Shown here: positions 21,590-33,365 of the stretch, piece by piece
How the letters are laid out: every line of letters begins with the position of its first letter
Position numbering within the stretch: the stretch's first letter is position 1
Assembly (NCBI RefSeq): GCF_000699445.3
Contig: NC_067195.1
Coordinates: 67,576,591 to 67,640,590 of the forward strand
DNA from: Schistosoma haematobium
Taxonomy: Eukaryota > Platyhelminthes > Trematoda > Strigeidida > Schistosomatidae
Direction: 5' to 3'
Length of the DNA: 64,000 bases
Program-made: the position numbers and the translations under genes
Notes under the pieces: generated by a model
Told to the model about the DNA's origin: nothing
Databases searched by the model: none
What the model saw: only the letters and a program-made list of their open reading frames with translations

Positions 21590-22050
21590 AATGTAAGTTC
21601 TAGTGTCGGTTGCTATGTCAAGCCCACATAGCTTATTCTAGCTTCCGGACAAGCCAATTTACTCATTCTCTTTGAGTCATATTTTGACCTTTCCAATTAT
21701 TCGCTTATCAACCTCGACTTTTTATATGAGCGTATGTGTGTGCACTTCTTATCCAGTTCATTACATGTCTGTAACTTGTTTTTGTGTGACTATAAATATT
21801 GATTAACTCTTGATTAAATCGACTTGGTTCACACGTCTTCTCCATTGCGCATGATTCCACTTCACTTTTATCTATCCTCTTCGCTACCTTCGCTACGTCT
21901 CTCTGATTGTCTATTCTGATCAACGATTGTAAAAAATATAGGTATTCAAAAACTCATTCTCGTATTTAACTTATTTAATTCCGTTATTCACCAACGTGAT
22001 TTAAGTCAATGTTTATATTAAGAGGATTGGCGACTTGTATATTTCAATAA
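21590..22050 (+). repeat. LTR-like repeat, copy 2 (possible solo LTR)
   Basis: Homologous to 12,905-13,320. If the repeat begins at TGTAAGTTC (21,591) and ends at TATATTTCA (about 22,047), it has TG...CA ends and is flanked by ATAA on both sides, as for a 4-bp target duplication. No coding sequence or second LTR is nearby. The short flanking repeat is weak evidence in AT-rich DNA. Confidence 0.4.
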
Positions 22051-22274
22051 TAATCAGAAACGATCTACCTGAAGTGGGATCTCGAGCCACTAAAAAGTCA
22101 GCTCAAACATGTAATACAAGTATATATCACCTTTTTAATTATACACCAAAATAACATCTCAAAGTTTCATCATTCAATCGTTTATGATTGGTTTCCAGAA
22201 AATTATTTTAGAATATGAATAAAAAAGAAAAAATTGAAACTAGTTAATCGGTATTAAAAAAATACCTTGTTTAC

Positions 22275-22374
22275 CTGTAACGTTCATTAATAGTGGTTCT
22301 TGTTCCAGAATTCAAACATTCCGGTAAATTTGTTGGAGGACTTCCCATAAAACAAAAACATTTAGGAATTATTA
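22275..22374 (-). CDS. Cadherin-like gene, exon 1 of those visible: EGF-like start
   Basis: 100 bp with acceptor TTTCAATAACAG and donor ACAG/GTAAAC. It begins with two bases of a split codon and ends with two bases (AG) that the first base of exon 2 completes to serine. The peptide has a CFCF pair, then PPTNLPECLNSGTRTTINER, the 'C-x-N-x-G-T' start of an EGF-like module. Across the whole set (exons 1-6, 1,031 bp, about 343 residues), every junction keeps frame, which strongly supports the model. The layout EGF, laminin-G, EGF, laminin-G points to the membrane-proximal part of a non-chordate classical cadherin; CELSR/Fat-type is the alternative. Upstream exons with cadherin repeats should lie at higher coordinates or outside the window. 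Expected role: cell-cell adhesion at the plasma membrane. Confidence 0.7.
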
Positions 22375-22569
22375 CTGTTATTGAAATGATTATTATTTTA
22401 CATAATAAACATAATGAATGAATGAACATTTGGCACTTTGGAAATTTGATAAACACTAAAATAAAACAATACAAAAGAAAAAAAGTTAAGTATATTTCAG
22501 TGAAACATTTAACAAACATTAAAAAGCATTTACAACAATTATAATAAACCAGTTGTATAATTCATTTTG

Positions 22570-22815
22570 TACTGTTTATTTGATGCTCAGAACTGTAGTT
22601 GATCAATCTCATATCGGCATATATACATCCTGTAAGGGTTGTCTCAATATTGCTTTAAGTCACAAGTACTATAAGCAAAAATGGATGGTGGCTAACAGGT
22701 GAATCCAGGACGCGCATTTTGTCCTATTTAAGATGCAAGTACATCCATCTTATGAGTCACAAATAGGACGGAACGCGCATCCTGGATTTCACTGCAGGTC
22801 ACCATCCATCTTTAC
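22570..22815. mobile_element. SM-alpha-like SINE inverted pair
   Basis: The minus-strand tail and hammerhead 3' half (22,570-22,728, with TGGATGGTGGCTAACAG and CCAGGACGCGCATTTTGTCC) are joined to a plus-strand hammerhead (AGATGCAAGTACATCCATCT, then TATGAGTCACAAATAGGACG, then GGAACGCGCATCCTGG). GAAA has become GGAA and CTGA has become TTAT, so neither core is intact. The tails face outward. Confidence 0.6.
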
Positions 22816-25028
22816 TTATAAAGTGTAATTGCAATAGATTAATATCGTTTGATGAATAATAAAAATTCAAAAAATCAGTGAGCATTCATGAACCTCTATT
22901 CGAATGAAACTAAAACCTAAAGGATTCGTATTAAACTTTAGACCTTCAATACTACTGAATTAAAATCCATTATGATGCTTAGTTTTATTCAAAATAACTG
23001 TCTGACTTTTGATTTTTCCGAAAAGACGTTATTTGATAAATGAGATTGAAAATATTATTGGCTTGAATGTTGTCGAGTAATTTTATTGACGGTAGGTTAG
23101 TTGATATATTTTAAAGATTCATGTATTTGATCAATAGCAGTTTCCTTAATAATTAATTACGACACCAATAGAAATGTGAAACTAGTCGCACTATTAATCA
23201 TATGAATAAATTTAATCAATAACATCGGGACAATTTCAAAGATTCGACACGATAGCTTCAAACTTGAAAGCGAAACTAATTTAGTTATTCGCCTTTGAGT
23301 AGTTGCTTTATTCACACCACCCAAAAAGGAATTACAAATAAACTAAGTTACATAATGCTACAAAAAAATCAATTATACTATCCAGTAAGTTTGAGAAAAG
23401 GTGCTACGATATCTTTTGACAGTGTCGCCCTTCTAGTTCGGTAGATTGCGAATGTCATATCAAAATAAATAAGAGCTTCTTGGTTTTATATTAAACTCAA
23501 AATAATCAACCTAAAGGATCAAGAATACAATTCCTGTAAATAAATAGAGCCATTGTGATCACCTGAAGACCTGACTTATACATCCAGAAGATGTATATTC
23601 AGCCTCTACGTTTACCTTGACCAACAACTAGATCACTACATTATTTTTATATCTGCTCTGTTCCATTTTCAACTTACAGATGTGTTTTTCAAATTCACAC
23701 GAATTTCTCGTCATAATTATCCTAACAACACCTCTCTTATTACGTAGTATATTCACGAAACGTTATTAACATTATTATTGTTGTTATTAGTACCTTAATT
23801 AACCAGAGAAAATTTTCTGTACTATGTATTTTATTCACATGACTTATTTTATTATTATGTTGATTGTATTTTGACTCTTCATAATGAGTTCCTCTAACCT
23901 TTCACAAATTAATCTTTTTAATGTATAAATGATGCAGTTTCGAAGTATTTGTACCCGCAAATATTCAAAAGTTCACCATTTTCCACTACATAACTTTATC
24001 TAACTCACTAACATGACATAATTCGGCCTTTTTACTATTATAAATAAGGATGTATACATATGTCGAGTCTGATAATGAAGTTACTGAAAACGATTGTTCA
24101 TTCCAGTATTCTTTATGTTTGAATAGTCCATAACCCAGATTTACTTTTGGATAGAATATTTAATTATTTAAATTACTAATAAAAATGTAATAAAAAGTAA
24201 ACGATGCATCTAAGTAGTTGAGAAGAATAAAATTGAAAAAAGTATTTCACTATTTATTATAAGGATTTCCCTAGAAGTGAAATAACTTGTTCCAGTGTTA
24301 TATATCTACAGGTTATAAAATCCGATCCAGAAAACATCTGAAACACTTTAATCTAAGAAATTTCACTTTCATAGTGATAATTGTGAGGTAAAGAATTAAG
24401 GTGACTTAATGTTCAGAACTCAAAATAACTAGTCATAAGTTTATGGTTTATTTATGGTTATATAAAATATAACTGTTAATCATAGAATCTTCGTATCATA
24501 TGGTTATACATAGTTGGATTGTTTGTAGCAGAAAACCATGTTAATTACAAGGTATCCTTTAGTTTGACATTCATTAAATACAAAGAATTTATGTTTATTA
24601 TATTATTTCAGAATTCTATTACTCTACATTCAGTCTCAGACACCAAACAAATTCCATTCTGTATTTTATTTGAATATTTTAAGATATACCTAGCAATTTC
24701 CAGTTTAGTTTCAAGATAAAACATTCAAGTGTATTATGGTGTGTGCTACTGATGTCGACAGATATAAGTAGTATGTATCATCAATTGAAAATGACAGAAG
24801 GTTAAGAAGATCGAAGGAAAGAGAACGATAACAGTGATTGATTGATGTGGAAATGAAAGAATAATAAAGTCTAAGAAGATTGATTGATATTTTGCAGAAG
24901 GAATAGTCAAGTTTGAGACAACTGATTAATATATTGCAAATGAAAAATTTACCGTATGATTCACAGATTTCGCTAAGATATTCTGTAATTTTGTATTGAA
25001 ATACATTCGATTGTCCACATATGTGTGT
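22816..25028. other. AT-rich stretch, no gene recognised
   Basis: Upstream flank or intron of the cadherin-like gene. Open frames at 24,519-24,719 and 24,711-25,034 are hydrophobic, low-complexity translations of AT-rich DNA, with no domain and no splice-site support. I looked for an EGF- or cadherin-encoding exon ending in phase 1 and did not find one. Confidence 0.4.
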
Positions 25029-25346
25029 TCTCATTCACTACACAATTGATTGATCACTGGGTGGTGATCAGTGTCATGTGTGTCAAGTCCTTATTTAGTG
25101 CAGATCGAATGCTATCGACCATGTTGCAATGTGGCCACCAGTCCAGGTGACTCGATACTGAGGGCACTATATATTGAGATTAGATGGTGGTTGGAGGTAG
25201 TCGACAGGAAACCCTGGACCCGGGTTTCGTGCTACTTGGCACTCGTCAGCAAGGTGTACCTGTAATCTTGAGGGAACTGGTGCTACCTGGCGGTCCAGGG
25301 TTTCCTGTCGACTACCTCCAACCATCATCTAATCTCATTCACTACA
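25029..25346. mobile_element. Family C SINE inverted dimer with perfect 14-bp TSD
   Basis: TCTCATTCACTACA flanks the insertion at 25,029-25,042 and 25,333-25,346. A minus-strand copy runs from its tail (25,043, with TGTTGCAATGTGGCCACCAG) through an intact hammerhead (25,204-25,263) to just short of its head at about 25,290. There it switches to the plus strand inside the hammerhead cleavage region (GGTCCAGGGTTTCCTGTCGA) and ends after ATCATCTAATC. The junction lacks the tRNA-like head entirely. Confidence 0.85.
25204..25263 (-). ncRNA. Hammerhead ribozyme, family C
   Basis: Same architecture as 17,583-17,642: CTGACGA, stem II GTGC-CAAGTA-GCAC, GAAA, palindromic ACCCGGGT, and predicted cleavage after GGTC with CAGGG following. 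The outer stem I is ACAGG/CCTGT. All core positions are conserved. Confidence 0.75.
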
Positions 25347-26647
25347 GTACAATCAAATATTTATTATATATATTATTTGTTTTATCAAACAAGTTTATAA
25401 GAAAAATGTAAACGATCGTAGAATGGTATATTTACACTTCAAATTTTGAAAAATAAATAAAACTAATATTTTTTTTAACTTTTCTCTACATCGAACAATT
25501 TAGATTAACTTATGGATTAACAAGATTAATTATTTTAAATGAACAGGGTCATTTTTAAATGTAAACAGAATGTATTATTTGTAAGTGAAATAACTATAAG
25601 ACAAAGGTTATTGAAAAAGTGAAAAAGCAGTATCTAGTTCTGTTACATGTCAACATAAAATCTACAATGATTAATCATAAAAGTTTGTTAGTCAGATACC
25701 TTGTTTATATGTAACTATGTAATATGTATAGATGAATATCATTGACAAACACAATTAATATACATATTAAAATCATTGGAAATATACAGTCATAGTCATT
25801 CATATATAAATATTCATGACTTTTAAAAAGTAAATATTACTTCAGATATGAATCAATCAGTCATTATATAGATGACATTCATCAGAGAATGATCACGATT
25901 AAAGTGCTTTCAAAAAATGAAGAACACTGGACAGTTATTTTTTCGTAATATGACATTCCTCAACAGCGCGTTTTATACTAGCCTATAACGTTTTCAATAC
26001 ATGATCTTCAGGTTTACCTCCTAGAGCTCAAATGATATATATTATTGAGCTGGAATCCATTAATAAACACTTCTAAATTTGTTTGTAACCCTTTCATCAA
26101 ACTATAACCAGCTACTAAACAATCTTTAACAAATTTTACGTAGGACGTTTCATGGTTTAAGAAAAAAACGTTTAACGATTTTGCCAAAATGTTATTTGTT
26201 TGAATTCAATGTGAAACAACTCTTGATTAGATCTTATAAAGTTTTAGTGAACACACAAACTGAAAACACAAAAGAAGCTGTGTAGTAATAAAGATCACAA
26301 ACAGTTGATAAAATAGTTCGCTAAGCAATCAATTCACTCACTATTTCATCCAACTAATACCAACTTGTTAATCCAATACAAAAAAACAATTCAAATAAAT
26401 ATTCATTAATTTAAGTATAACTCCTAAGTATAATAATAATTAAATCAAGGATCATTAGGTCTCATGACAAGAATAGGATATTTTGACTACTGAATTGTAA
26501 CCCAACAATTCATATTTTCAATATTATTAAATTTACCATTGATCAGAACTGTTTAACAATTACTGTTTTACTTTCAAATTGTGTGAAATTTACTAGATAT
26601 GACTTAATTATTTCGGTGTTTGAAATAATAAAGACAATGAATATTAC
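25347..26647. other. AT-rich stretch, no gene
   Basis: A decayed minus-strand family A fragment may lie near 25,880-25,980 (GAACACTGGACAGTTATTTT, then CATTCCTCAACAGCGCG). Nothing else is recognised. Confidence 0.4.
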
Positions 26648-26905
26648 TTTTCGGAAGGGGTTTTTGTGGGTATTATAGTTATTTCAATAGTTGAGATCAT
26701 GAGTCAATTGAAGCTAGATCACCATAGAAAACCTAGAAGAACTGGACAACCGTTTCGTCCTATTGTGGGATTCCTCAGCAGCGCACATTCACAATCTCGC
26801 TCGCATGAGATTCGGACCCATAACTTATCAGTCTCGCGCGGGAACGCTTAACTCCAAGACCAATGAACCGGCCGCGATCCAATGATGTTAATATCTAACT
26901 TTAGA
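26648..26905 (-). mobile_element. Family A SINE, near full length
   Basis: The tail is at 26,648-26,740 (complement of CCCCTTCCGA), the hammerhead segment at about 26,735-26,785, and the B box and head to 26,905. The core keeps CTGAGGA and GAAA, but the first base of stem II is changed (AATCCC for AGTCCC). It is a single-orientation copy, useful as a contrast to the inverted dimers. Confidence 0.65.
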
Positions 26906-27129
26906 CACAAGTTCAACATTACGAGTATCTATATCATAAACTCAATTTAGGAAATCAATTATACAAAATAAATATAATTTGTTTAAAAATTAAACACTAT
27001 TAAGTAATATATTTTAACCATCAACCGTTCATTACTTTTAAACAAAATCCAAATAATTCTAGTACATTAATACGATAACTATAATCACTGAATACCAATA
27101 TTGTTGGAGTTAACTAGATTAAATTTTTT

Positions 27130-27215
27130 TTTATTAGTATGGGGTTGTAGAGATTATTATATTTTTGATTAAGGTCATTAACCGATTGATGTTAGCCCAT
27201 CACTGATCATAAGTG
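27130..27215 (-). mobile_element. Family A SINE tail fragment
   Basis: AGTATGGGGTTGTAGAGATT and GGTCATTAACCGATTGATGT match the tail of the 19.4-kb copy in minus orientation. The fragment stops before the hammerhead. Confidence 0.5.
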
Positions 27216-27356
27216 TAACATTGATTTTTTTTAAAAGGTAATCAAACAAACGATCAAGGTTCAATTCAATGAATAAATTAAATTATTCATTATATTTTTT
27301 TAATGATGTATAGAACCGTAGGAATTTTAAATTTCTATATTTAAAAATAATTTAGC

Positions 27357-27699
27357 ATTTCTCACGATATTTCACTGGTTGGAATCATGAGTCAATTGAA
27401 GCTAGATCACCATAGAAAACCTGGAAGCACTGGACGGCTATTTCGTCCTAGTACGGGACTCCTCAGCAGTGCGCATCCACGATCCTGGCCCCCGCGAGAT
27501 TCGAACTCAGGACCTATCAGTCTCGCGCCAGGCGCTTAACCATCTAGACCACCGAGCCGGCATCCAACGGTGTTAATGTTAATGGCCGTCCAGTGCTTCC
27601 AGGTCTTCCGTGGTGGTCTAGCTTCAACTGACTCATGATTTCAACCAGTGAAATTTCTAAAAACCTCCACAAAACCCATTCTGATAATAATTTCTCACG
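27357..27699. mobile_element. Family A SINE inverted dimer with 10-bp TSD
   Basis: ATTTCTCACG occurs at 27,357-27,366 and 27,690-27,699. A complete minus-strand unit (tail 27,367 to head about 27,568, with an A-box complement at ACCACCGAGCCGGC) is followed at about 27,583 by a plus-strand copy beginning inside hammerhead stem III (GGCCGTCCAGTGCTTCC) and ending in the tail. The plus part lacks head and core. Confidence 0.75.
27427..27474 (-). ncRNA. Hammerhead ribozyme, family A
   Basis: On the minus strand: stem I GCACTG/CAGTGC, core CTGAGGA, stem II GTCC-CGTACTA-GGAC, GAAA and predicted cleavage after CGTC. Stem III reads ATAGCCGT, no longer a perfect palindrome, so activity may be reduced although the invariant core is intact. 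Confidence 0.65.
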
Positions 27700-28122
27700 G
27701 TAATCAAATTAGTATGTCTTCAGTAGTATATTATTTAATTTTAAAAAATGTTTTTTTTCAAATCATTCATTTAATATTTGAATTTACAACTAAGTCTTTA
27801 TTCTTTTGTATAAGAATAAAATTTACAGACATTACACAATCAAAACTGTTATATAATAAGATTTCATTAAATGCAATTAATTATCAATGACGTAATTAAA
27901 AGTTGGTAATTAATAACTATGATATATTGATAGAAGTAGATAATCAATCTCAAGTATTGGATAGTAACATGATAAATTATTTAATTAGAAAAAATAAGAA
28001 AAAAAATAAGGGAGATTTTTAAGAGGCTAATTAATATGAATTTAGTTTTTCGCACTATGTAGTATGAAATTCAGAATTGTTACATAGATCAGTTGTCTAT
28101 GCTTGCGATTAATTAGCAGTAT

Positions 28123-28124
28123 AT

Positions 28125-28178
<54 letters not shown>
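28123..28178. repeat. (TA)n microsatellite
   Basis: An uninterrupted AT dinucleotide run of about 50 bp, bordered on both sides by ATCGATAT. It directly abuts a 5'-truncated family A SINE on its right. Confidence 0.9.
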
Positions 28179-28180
<2 letters not shown>

Positions 28181-28295
28181 ATCGACGAATCGGCCGCCCA
28201 GTGCTTCCAGATTTCCAACTGTGGTCTAACATCAATCGGTTCATGATCTCAATCAAAACTTAACAATCTCCATAATCCCTATACTAATAACTCTA
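28179..28295 (+). mobile_element. Family A SINE, 5'-truncated
   Basis: Starts inside stem III of the hammerhead (CGGCCGCCCAGTGCTTCC) and runs to the tail end (ATCTCCATAATCCCTATACT). The subfamily has CAACTGTGGTCTAACATCAA as in the 46.3-kb copy. Head and ribozyme core are absent. Confidence 0.65.
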
Positions 28296-28699
28296 TACGT
28301 TAGTCACGATATCTTAGTCTAGTCGTTGTTCAGTTGAAGAGTTCATATATGAGCCATCTTGAACTATGATAAATTTACTGTAATATTGTTTAGAATCAAT
28401 TATTTTTGGCATTACCATAACATGTTGGAAGTATTGGTAGGTAGAATAAAATAATTCTAATTCATCTAGATTATCTCTTCTTTTGAAAAACAAGGATCAT
28501 GTTAATTAGTACATTGACCACAGATTCCTATTTTGTATACGGATGGGAAATAGCTTCTAAAAACTATCAATTTACGGTAACTCAATTTCACCTGTACAAA
28601 TTTCTATGTTAGTGTGTATAACCTAACCTCGATAAACTGTCTAAATTTGTATAGCAAACGTTATCATTATAGTAACTTTGTAGATTTCTTTCAATTGTT

Positions 28700-29250
28700 T
28701 TCAATCACCGCATAAGACCTTATAGCGACTCACGTGCAAATGAGTTTAGTCTCATCTAACGCAGTTAAGCCCTTTTGCTAACTCATTTAGCGGACAAAGT
28801 CATCCGCACTATAACAATTTATTGTACCCTTATTATTTTGTGCTTGTATGAAATACGTATATGCTTGAATATTGCTTACGGCCTACGCATTTATTCACTC
28901 TGCTAGTCTTACTACTAACTGATTATTTGATTCGATTACTCATTCATTTCACATGCTATATATATATGTCCATGTTATTCATACTCACTCACTCACCCAC
29001 TCAGTCACACGCTCTCGTCTCGCTCTTGCTCTGGCTCTCGCTTGCTTGCTTGCCTTTCGGCACAACTCTTCTATGCTTGTTTAACGCATCTGTACATTTG
29101 GATATATGTGTGTGGTCTCGCAATAAACGTAATCAACACTTCGTATTTGCCTTCTGATTAATATACCGTTGGGACGTCATATAGAACGGTTATCAAGACG
29201 AACTGTGTACAAAGTTTAAGGATTATATCGAATACCGACCACTACAACCT
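28700..29250 (+). repeat. Possible LTR-like block
   Basis: A stretch of more even base composition with an ACTC-rich and GCTCTCGCTTGCTTGC segment (28,980-29,055) and an AATAAACG signal at 29,121-29,128, ending near GGTTATCAAGACGAACTG. A regulatory-looking block with a polyadenylation signal and no coding capacity would fit an LTR, but I found no second copy in the window. The open frame across it (28,861-29,157) has no recognisable domain. Confidence 0.25.
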
Positions 29251-30289
29251 AACTGAAAGTTTTTCTCTTGAAACCGATGGTACTTTAACTGTTTTAAGTA
29301 CATAGTAAGCGAATTTGCTATTGCGACTCAGAGAAATATACAGATTCATAACAGACATTTTTTTCATAAACATATTACAAACACACATGTGAAATCAAAC
29401 GTTACAGTTTTAAACTCTATTACTAAAAACAACTGGATGTTTCCTTCAACTGATTACTGAAAGACAAGTTATAATGTTATTTGTGTTAAGTTTTCAAGAT
29501 TAATAAGATATAAGGGAATAGGTAAAATGGTAGCTTATATGTCAGTAAAATATTTAAAACCTACATCATCATCAAGGAACTCAAACAAAAAGATAATATT
29601 AACCATCAGTTCATGATAAAGGAAGTTAGCTATGGAGAAATATTAGAGAATTTTTGGATTAACTGTAAAATATACATTCTGTAATAATCACAATATTTAA
29701 AACTTGTTATTATAATGAGTATAATAATTGTACTCCTATTACTAAACCGTAGTTTATTTTTTCTGAAAAAATGTGATAAAACAAATGTCTTCTTTAAAGT
29801 TATTTTATTAAGAAAACAAATACGAATATGACTTTAATTCTCTTCAACATGCAAAACACTGATATGATCATATTTCTTTATGTATGTACGCTTATAATTA
29901 TTATATGCATGGGATTTTACATAACATTCATGAATTGAACATATTAAAGAAATAGCTTTCTACTTAGTTAATTAGTTTTTCCTAACCTAAAGTAAATCAC
30001 ACTTTAAAACTTCATATCACAGAACATAATAATATACTTGAAGTAGTTTTTAACTGAATAGACTCTATCAAAAAATTTAACACAATTAATGTTTGTCGTT
30101 ATTTATTCATCATCAAAACTATGTCCTATGATGAACTATTTTCAAGTGATAACTATTAATCAATTAAGTAGATAAAAACAATAAATTTGCTCAGTTCTTC
30201 ATTATACTGGCAATTTTTCACTTACACTGATCATTAGTTGTGTGATAATCAATATCATATGTATATGATCTTTAGTATTGATTGAATTA
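29251..30289. other. AT-rich stretch, no gene
   Basis: No repeat family, exon or RNA gene recognised. Confidence 0.4.
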
Positions 30290-30665
30290 TATCAATTAAG
30301 CTAGTCTGTGGTTACTAGCCCAGGATACTCAACATCATATGCACATCATGTTTTCGTGTTTATAAGTTGTATCGAATCAATGGGATGTATGAGGTGCCTC
30401 AAGGTAACTGACACTTGCCATGTGATTCGAACTTACATAAACTAGCATAGCTGTCATAGATGTTGCCGACAGGTTGATTGCTTCAAGAATCATTTTCATA
30501 ACTTCCTATCGATTATAATATCTAACTTAGTTGACGATTTTATGGGAATCACTAGCCAACTTGCCTGTTGAAATGCATAATTCGATCAAATATCGAATTT
30601 ACAATTCAAACGGCTGAGTCGTTATCCACAGAGCTACACAGGTTGCATATATCCCAGCAAATCCA
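30290..30665 (-). mobile_element. Decayed tRNA-headed SINE candidate
   Basis: On the minus strand, TGTGTAGCTCTGTGGATAAC resembles the A box of the SM-alpha or family C heads, with a weak B box (GTTTGAATTG) following. The remaining 300 bp do not align convincingly with any family tail here. Confidence 0.25.
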
Positions 30666-31470
30666 TCTATTCTGTAAGATCATGTGACGAAATAGCTAAA
30701 TTAAGTTAATCCGCACATGATGTACATATGCCAATAAAAATGAAATCAAAATGGTCAACGACGGAATAATTCTGAACTTTTCTAATAATGATTCGAACTA
30801 ATCAAACGGTAACCGGTAACATTGGAGTCATGTACCGACCAATGTAAAGTATCATGGTTTTAATGAAACAACAATATTCATAACTCTATACTGGTAACCA
30901 GTAGATCAGTAGTTTTTTTATTAAGTGTGTAGTTGACTGTGAAAATAATGGCGAATAATATAACATTAAATCCAGTAATATATGTTAACAAAATAGTTGA
31001 ATTAAATTGTAAATGTTTGCCAACTGATACTTTTTATGAAGTGTAGGAACCCTTATCCTGAATTTCTTGATAGTCATCATAGATTAGCAAGGCATATCCA
31101 TAAAACTGAGGAAACTTATTCTCCTTGTGGCCTTTGAATCTGTTTCATACAGTGTCACAGTCACACTCGTTGTCATTGAGTATATTATATCTACTGTTCT
31201 GTGAAAATTAACTAAACCATAAAAAAACCACACATAATTCATTTTTTTCTACAATAACCCCTTCCAACTATCAATTATAAAGCATCATGATATTAACTAA
31301 CATTGACTATATACAATATTCTAAAGAATTCAAACATCGTTAAGATACAGAGACTATGACATTGATTATCAGTCAATGACTAATTGGTGTAAATATTTAG
31401 ATAGCATTAAACTGGTAACCAATTCAAAAACTAAACTTAATATCGTTGACTAAAATTTTCTTACAAATTA
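30666..31470. other. AT-rich stretch, no gene
   Basis: Nothing recognisable on either strand. Confidence 0.4.
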
Positions 31471-31759
31471 ACAAATAATACAGTAATTTCAATAGTTGAG
31501 ATCATGAGTCAGTTGAAGCAAGACCACCATGGAGAACCTGGAAGCACTGGACGGCCGTTTTGTCGTAGTATGGGACTCCTCAACAGTGCGCACCCATGAT
31601 CCCTCCTCGCGAGATTCGAACCCAGGACCTATCAGACGAAACGACCGTTCGGTGCTTCCAGGTTTTTCATGGTGATCTAGCTTCAATTCACTCATGATTT
31701 CAACTATTGGAATTACTACAATCTCCACAAAACCCCTTCTGATACAAATAATACAGTAA
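31471..31759. mobile_element. Family A SINE inverted dimer with perfect 16-bp TSD
   Basis: ACAAATAATACAGTAA flanks the insertion at 31,471-31,486 and 31,744-31,759. A minus-strand copy (tail 31,487, hammerhead about 31,540-31,587, B box complement of CCTGGGTTCGAATCTC, ending about 31,636) switches to a plus-strand copy beginning at the GAAA block (GACGAAACGACCGTTCGGTG) and running to CCCCTTCTGAT. The two tails face outward. The minus core is damaged (TTGAGGA; stem II CGAC; AAAA). The perfect TSD makes this the strongest proof that both halves entered together. Confidence 0.88.
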
Positions 31760-32984
31760 GTTTTTATCAAAAATAGTCTCTCAAAAATGAATTATAAATA
31801 AATCAACTGATAAATTATTTACATTTGTTCTTTGCTTTTGTTCTAATTTATTGTATTTTATTCTTTTTTTAATCTGATTAATTCATAGTTGTATTATATA
31901 TAACCTTACCCAAAGAGTATTACACTGGCTTCTTTCGGAATATAATGTAATCAATACAGGATGAATAAACAAATACTATGGGCTATTATTAATGATATCA
32001 TTATTAATGTGTACAGTATTAAGTTCAGTCAATAAACAAATCGATAGAAATCTACTCAAATATTCACTTGTCGCCAATATTTATACAATATATAATGAAT
32101 ATAATAAAATCAACAGAAGGATAAACAGTTGAAGAATTCATTACTCTATTTCTAATTTGAAAGCACAGAAGAAATAAGAAAGAATGAATAAAGGGAGAAG
32201 ATGAAAATAAAAAGTATCCCTTATCTAAACAATCGTTATTCCATCAGAGTTACCATAGTGATTAAATATTCGATTGACAACCAACTGTTACTTAAGTATA
32301 TTCTATTCGTTAAATAAACGAATAAATGTCATTTATGAGTATGATATGATAACAGAGAAAAATTTATGTTCCACCCAGATATGATATCAAAAAGGGGGGA
32401 GAAAAATAAGTAACTATATTTTATTTTCAACGTTTTTATCACATCATTACATTACTTAATATCGTGATGTTTATATCAAGATCAAGAGTTAAAAAAAGGA
32501 TTTTTGGAATTTTACTACTTTTTTAACATCATAAACATTCTTATTATTTAGTTTTAAAACAGTGTTTATCACCAGTAACAGGAATCTGTCGAATCTGTTT
32601 TTTTTTAATGATCTGTAAACATTTATGCAACAGATCAAACAAAAGAATCAAAGTGAAGGTTTATATAATTTCTTATGATGATTTCCTTTGGTAACTGTTC
32701 AGTGTAAGATAATCATTCCCACCGTCACAGTTGAATAATTCATCATTTAATCTTTTCCTTTACAATACAACGTTGTATTATGATACTTATATATGATGAA
32801 AAGAATTTGTATATACAAAATGTTAGCACTATCTATCAAGCCATATAGATAAAAATATGTTTTGATTACGTTTACATCAAATAATCTGATGGTCCACTGA
32901 AAGTAAATGATGTCGAAATATTTCATCATAGATTTCTATGACTCCTCTGATGAGATTTTATTTAAACTCATTGAAGGTTGTTTG
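31760..32984. other. AT-rich stretch, no gene
   Basis: Includes purine-rich runs near 32,170-32,210. No coding or repeat family recognised. Confidence 0.4.
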
Positions 32985-33365
32985 AATCTTTCCATTAATG
33001 TTTACGACTTCACTCAATCAAATAAAAGCATCCTGTGTGGATTGCCTTGATATTTCCTTAAGTCACAAGCATTATAATCAGATATGATGGTGGTTAATAG
33101 TAGAATTCAGGACGCGCTTTACATCCGGTGCTCGAACTCAGTACCGTTCCCATTAAAAGCCACCGCATTATCCGCTTAGCTACTGAGTCCAGATAGTTAC
33201 TAGCTTATACAATAGGAAGAAGTCTAATTCATGTTTATATTGATTGTTTGATTCTTCTCATTGATGTTTAAGACTGCAATTGAACAATCTCATGTTAGCA
33301 TACATGCATTCTATGTGGATATCTTCGATACTGCCTTAAATCACGAACATTATAAGCAACATAAT
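32985..33365 (-). mobile_element. SM-alpha-like SINE, two minus-strand copies in tandem
   Basis: The first copy (32,985-33,200) has tail, hammerhead 3' part (GAATTCAGGACGCGC) and head (complement of an A box at TTAGCTACTGAGTCC). The hammerhead 5' half is deleted between GGACGCGC and TTTACATCC. The second (33,240-33,365) is tail only (GATGTTTAAGACTGCAATTG). Same orientation, so this is a direct rather than inverted pair. Confidence 0.55.

Noticed and set aside
24711..25034. 107-codon minus open frame
   Set aside because: Repetitive Y/S/I-rich translation of AT-rich DNA, ends at a SINE, no family resemblance.
28861..29157. 98-codon plus open frame
   Set aside because: Hydrophobic and low in complexity; more likely part of an LTR-like block with a polyadenylation signal.
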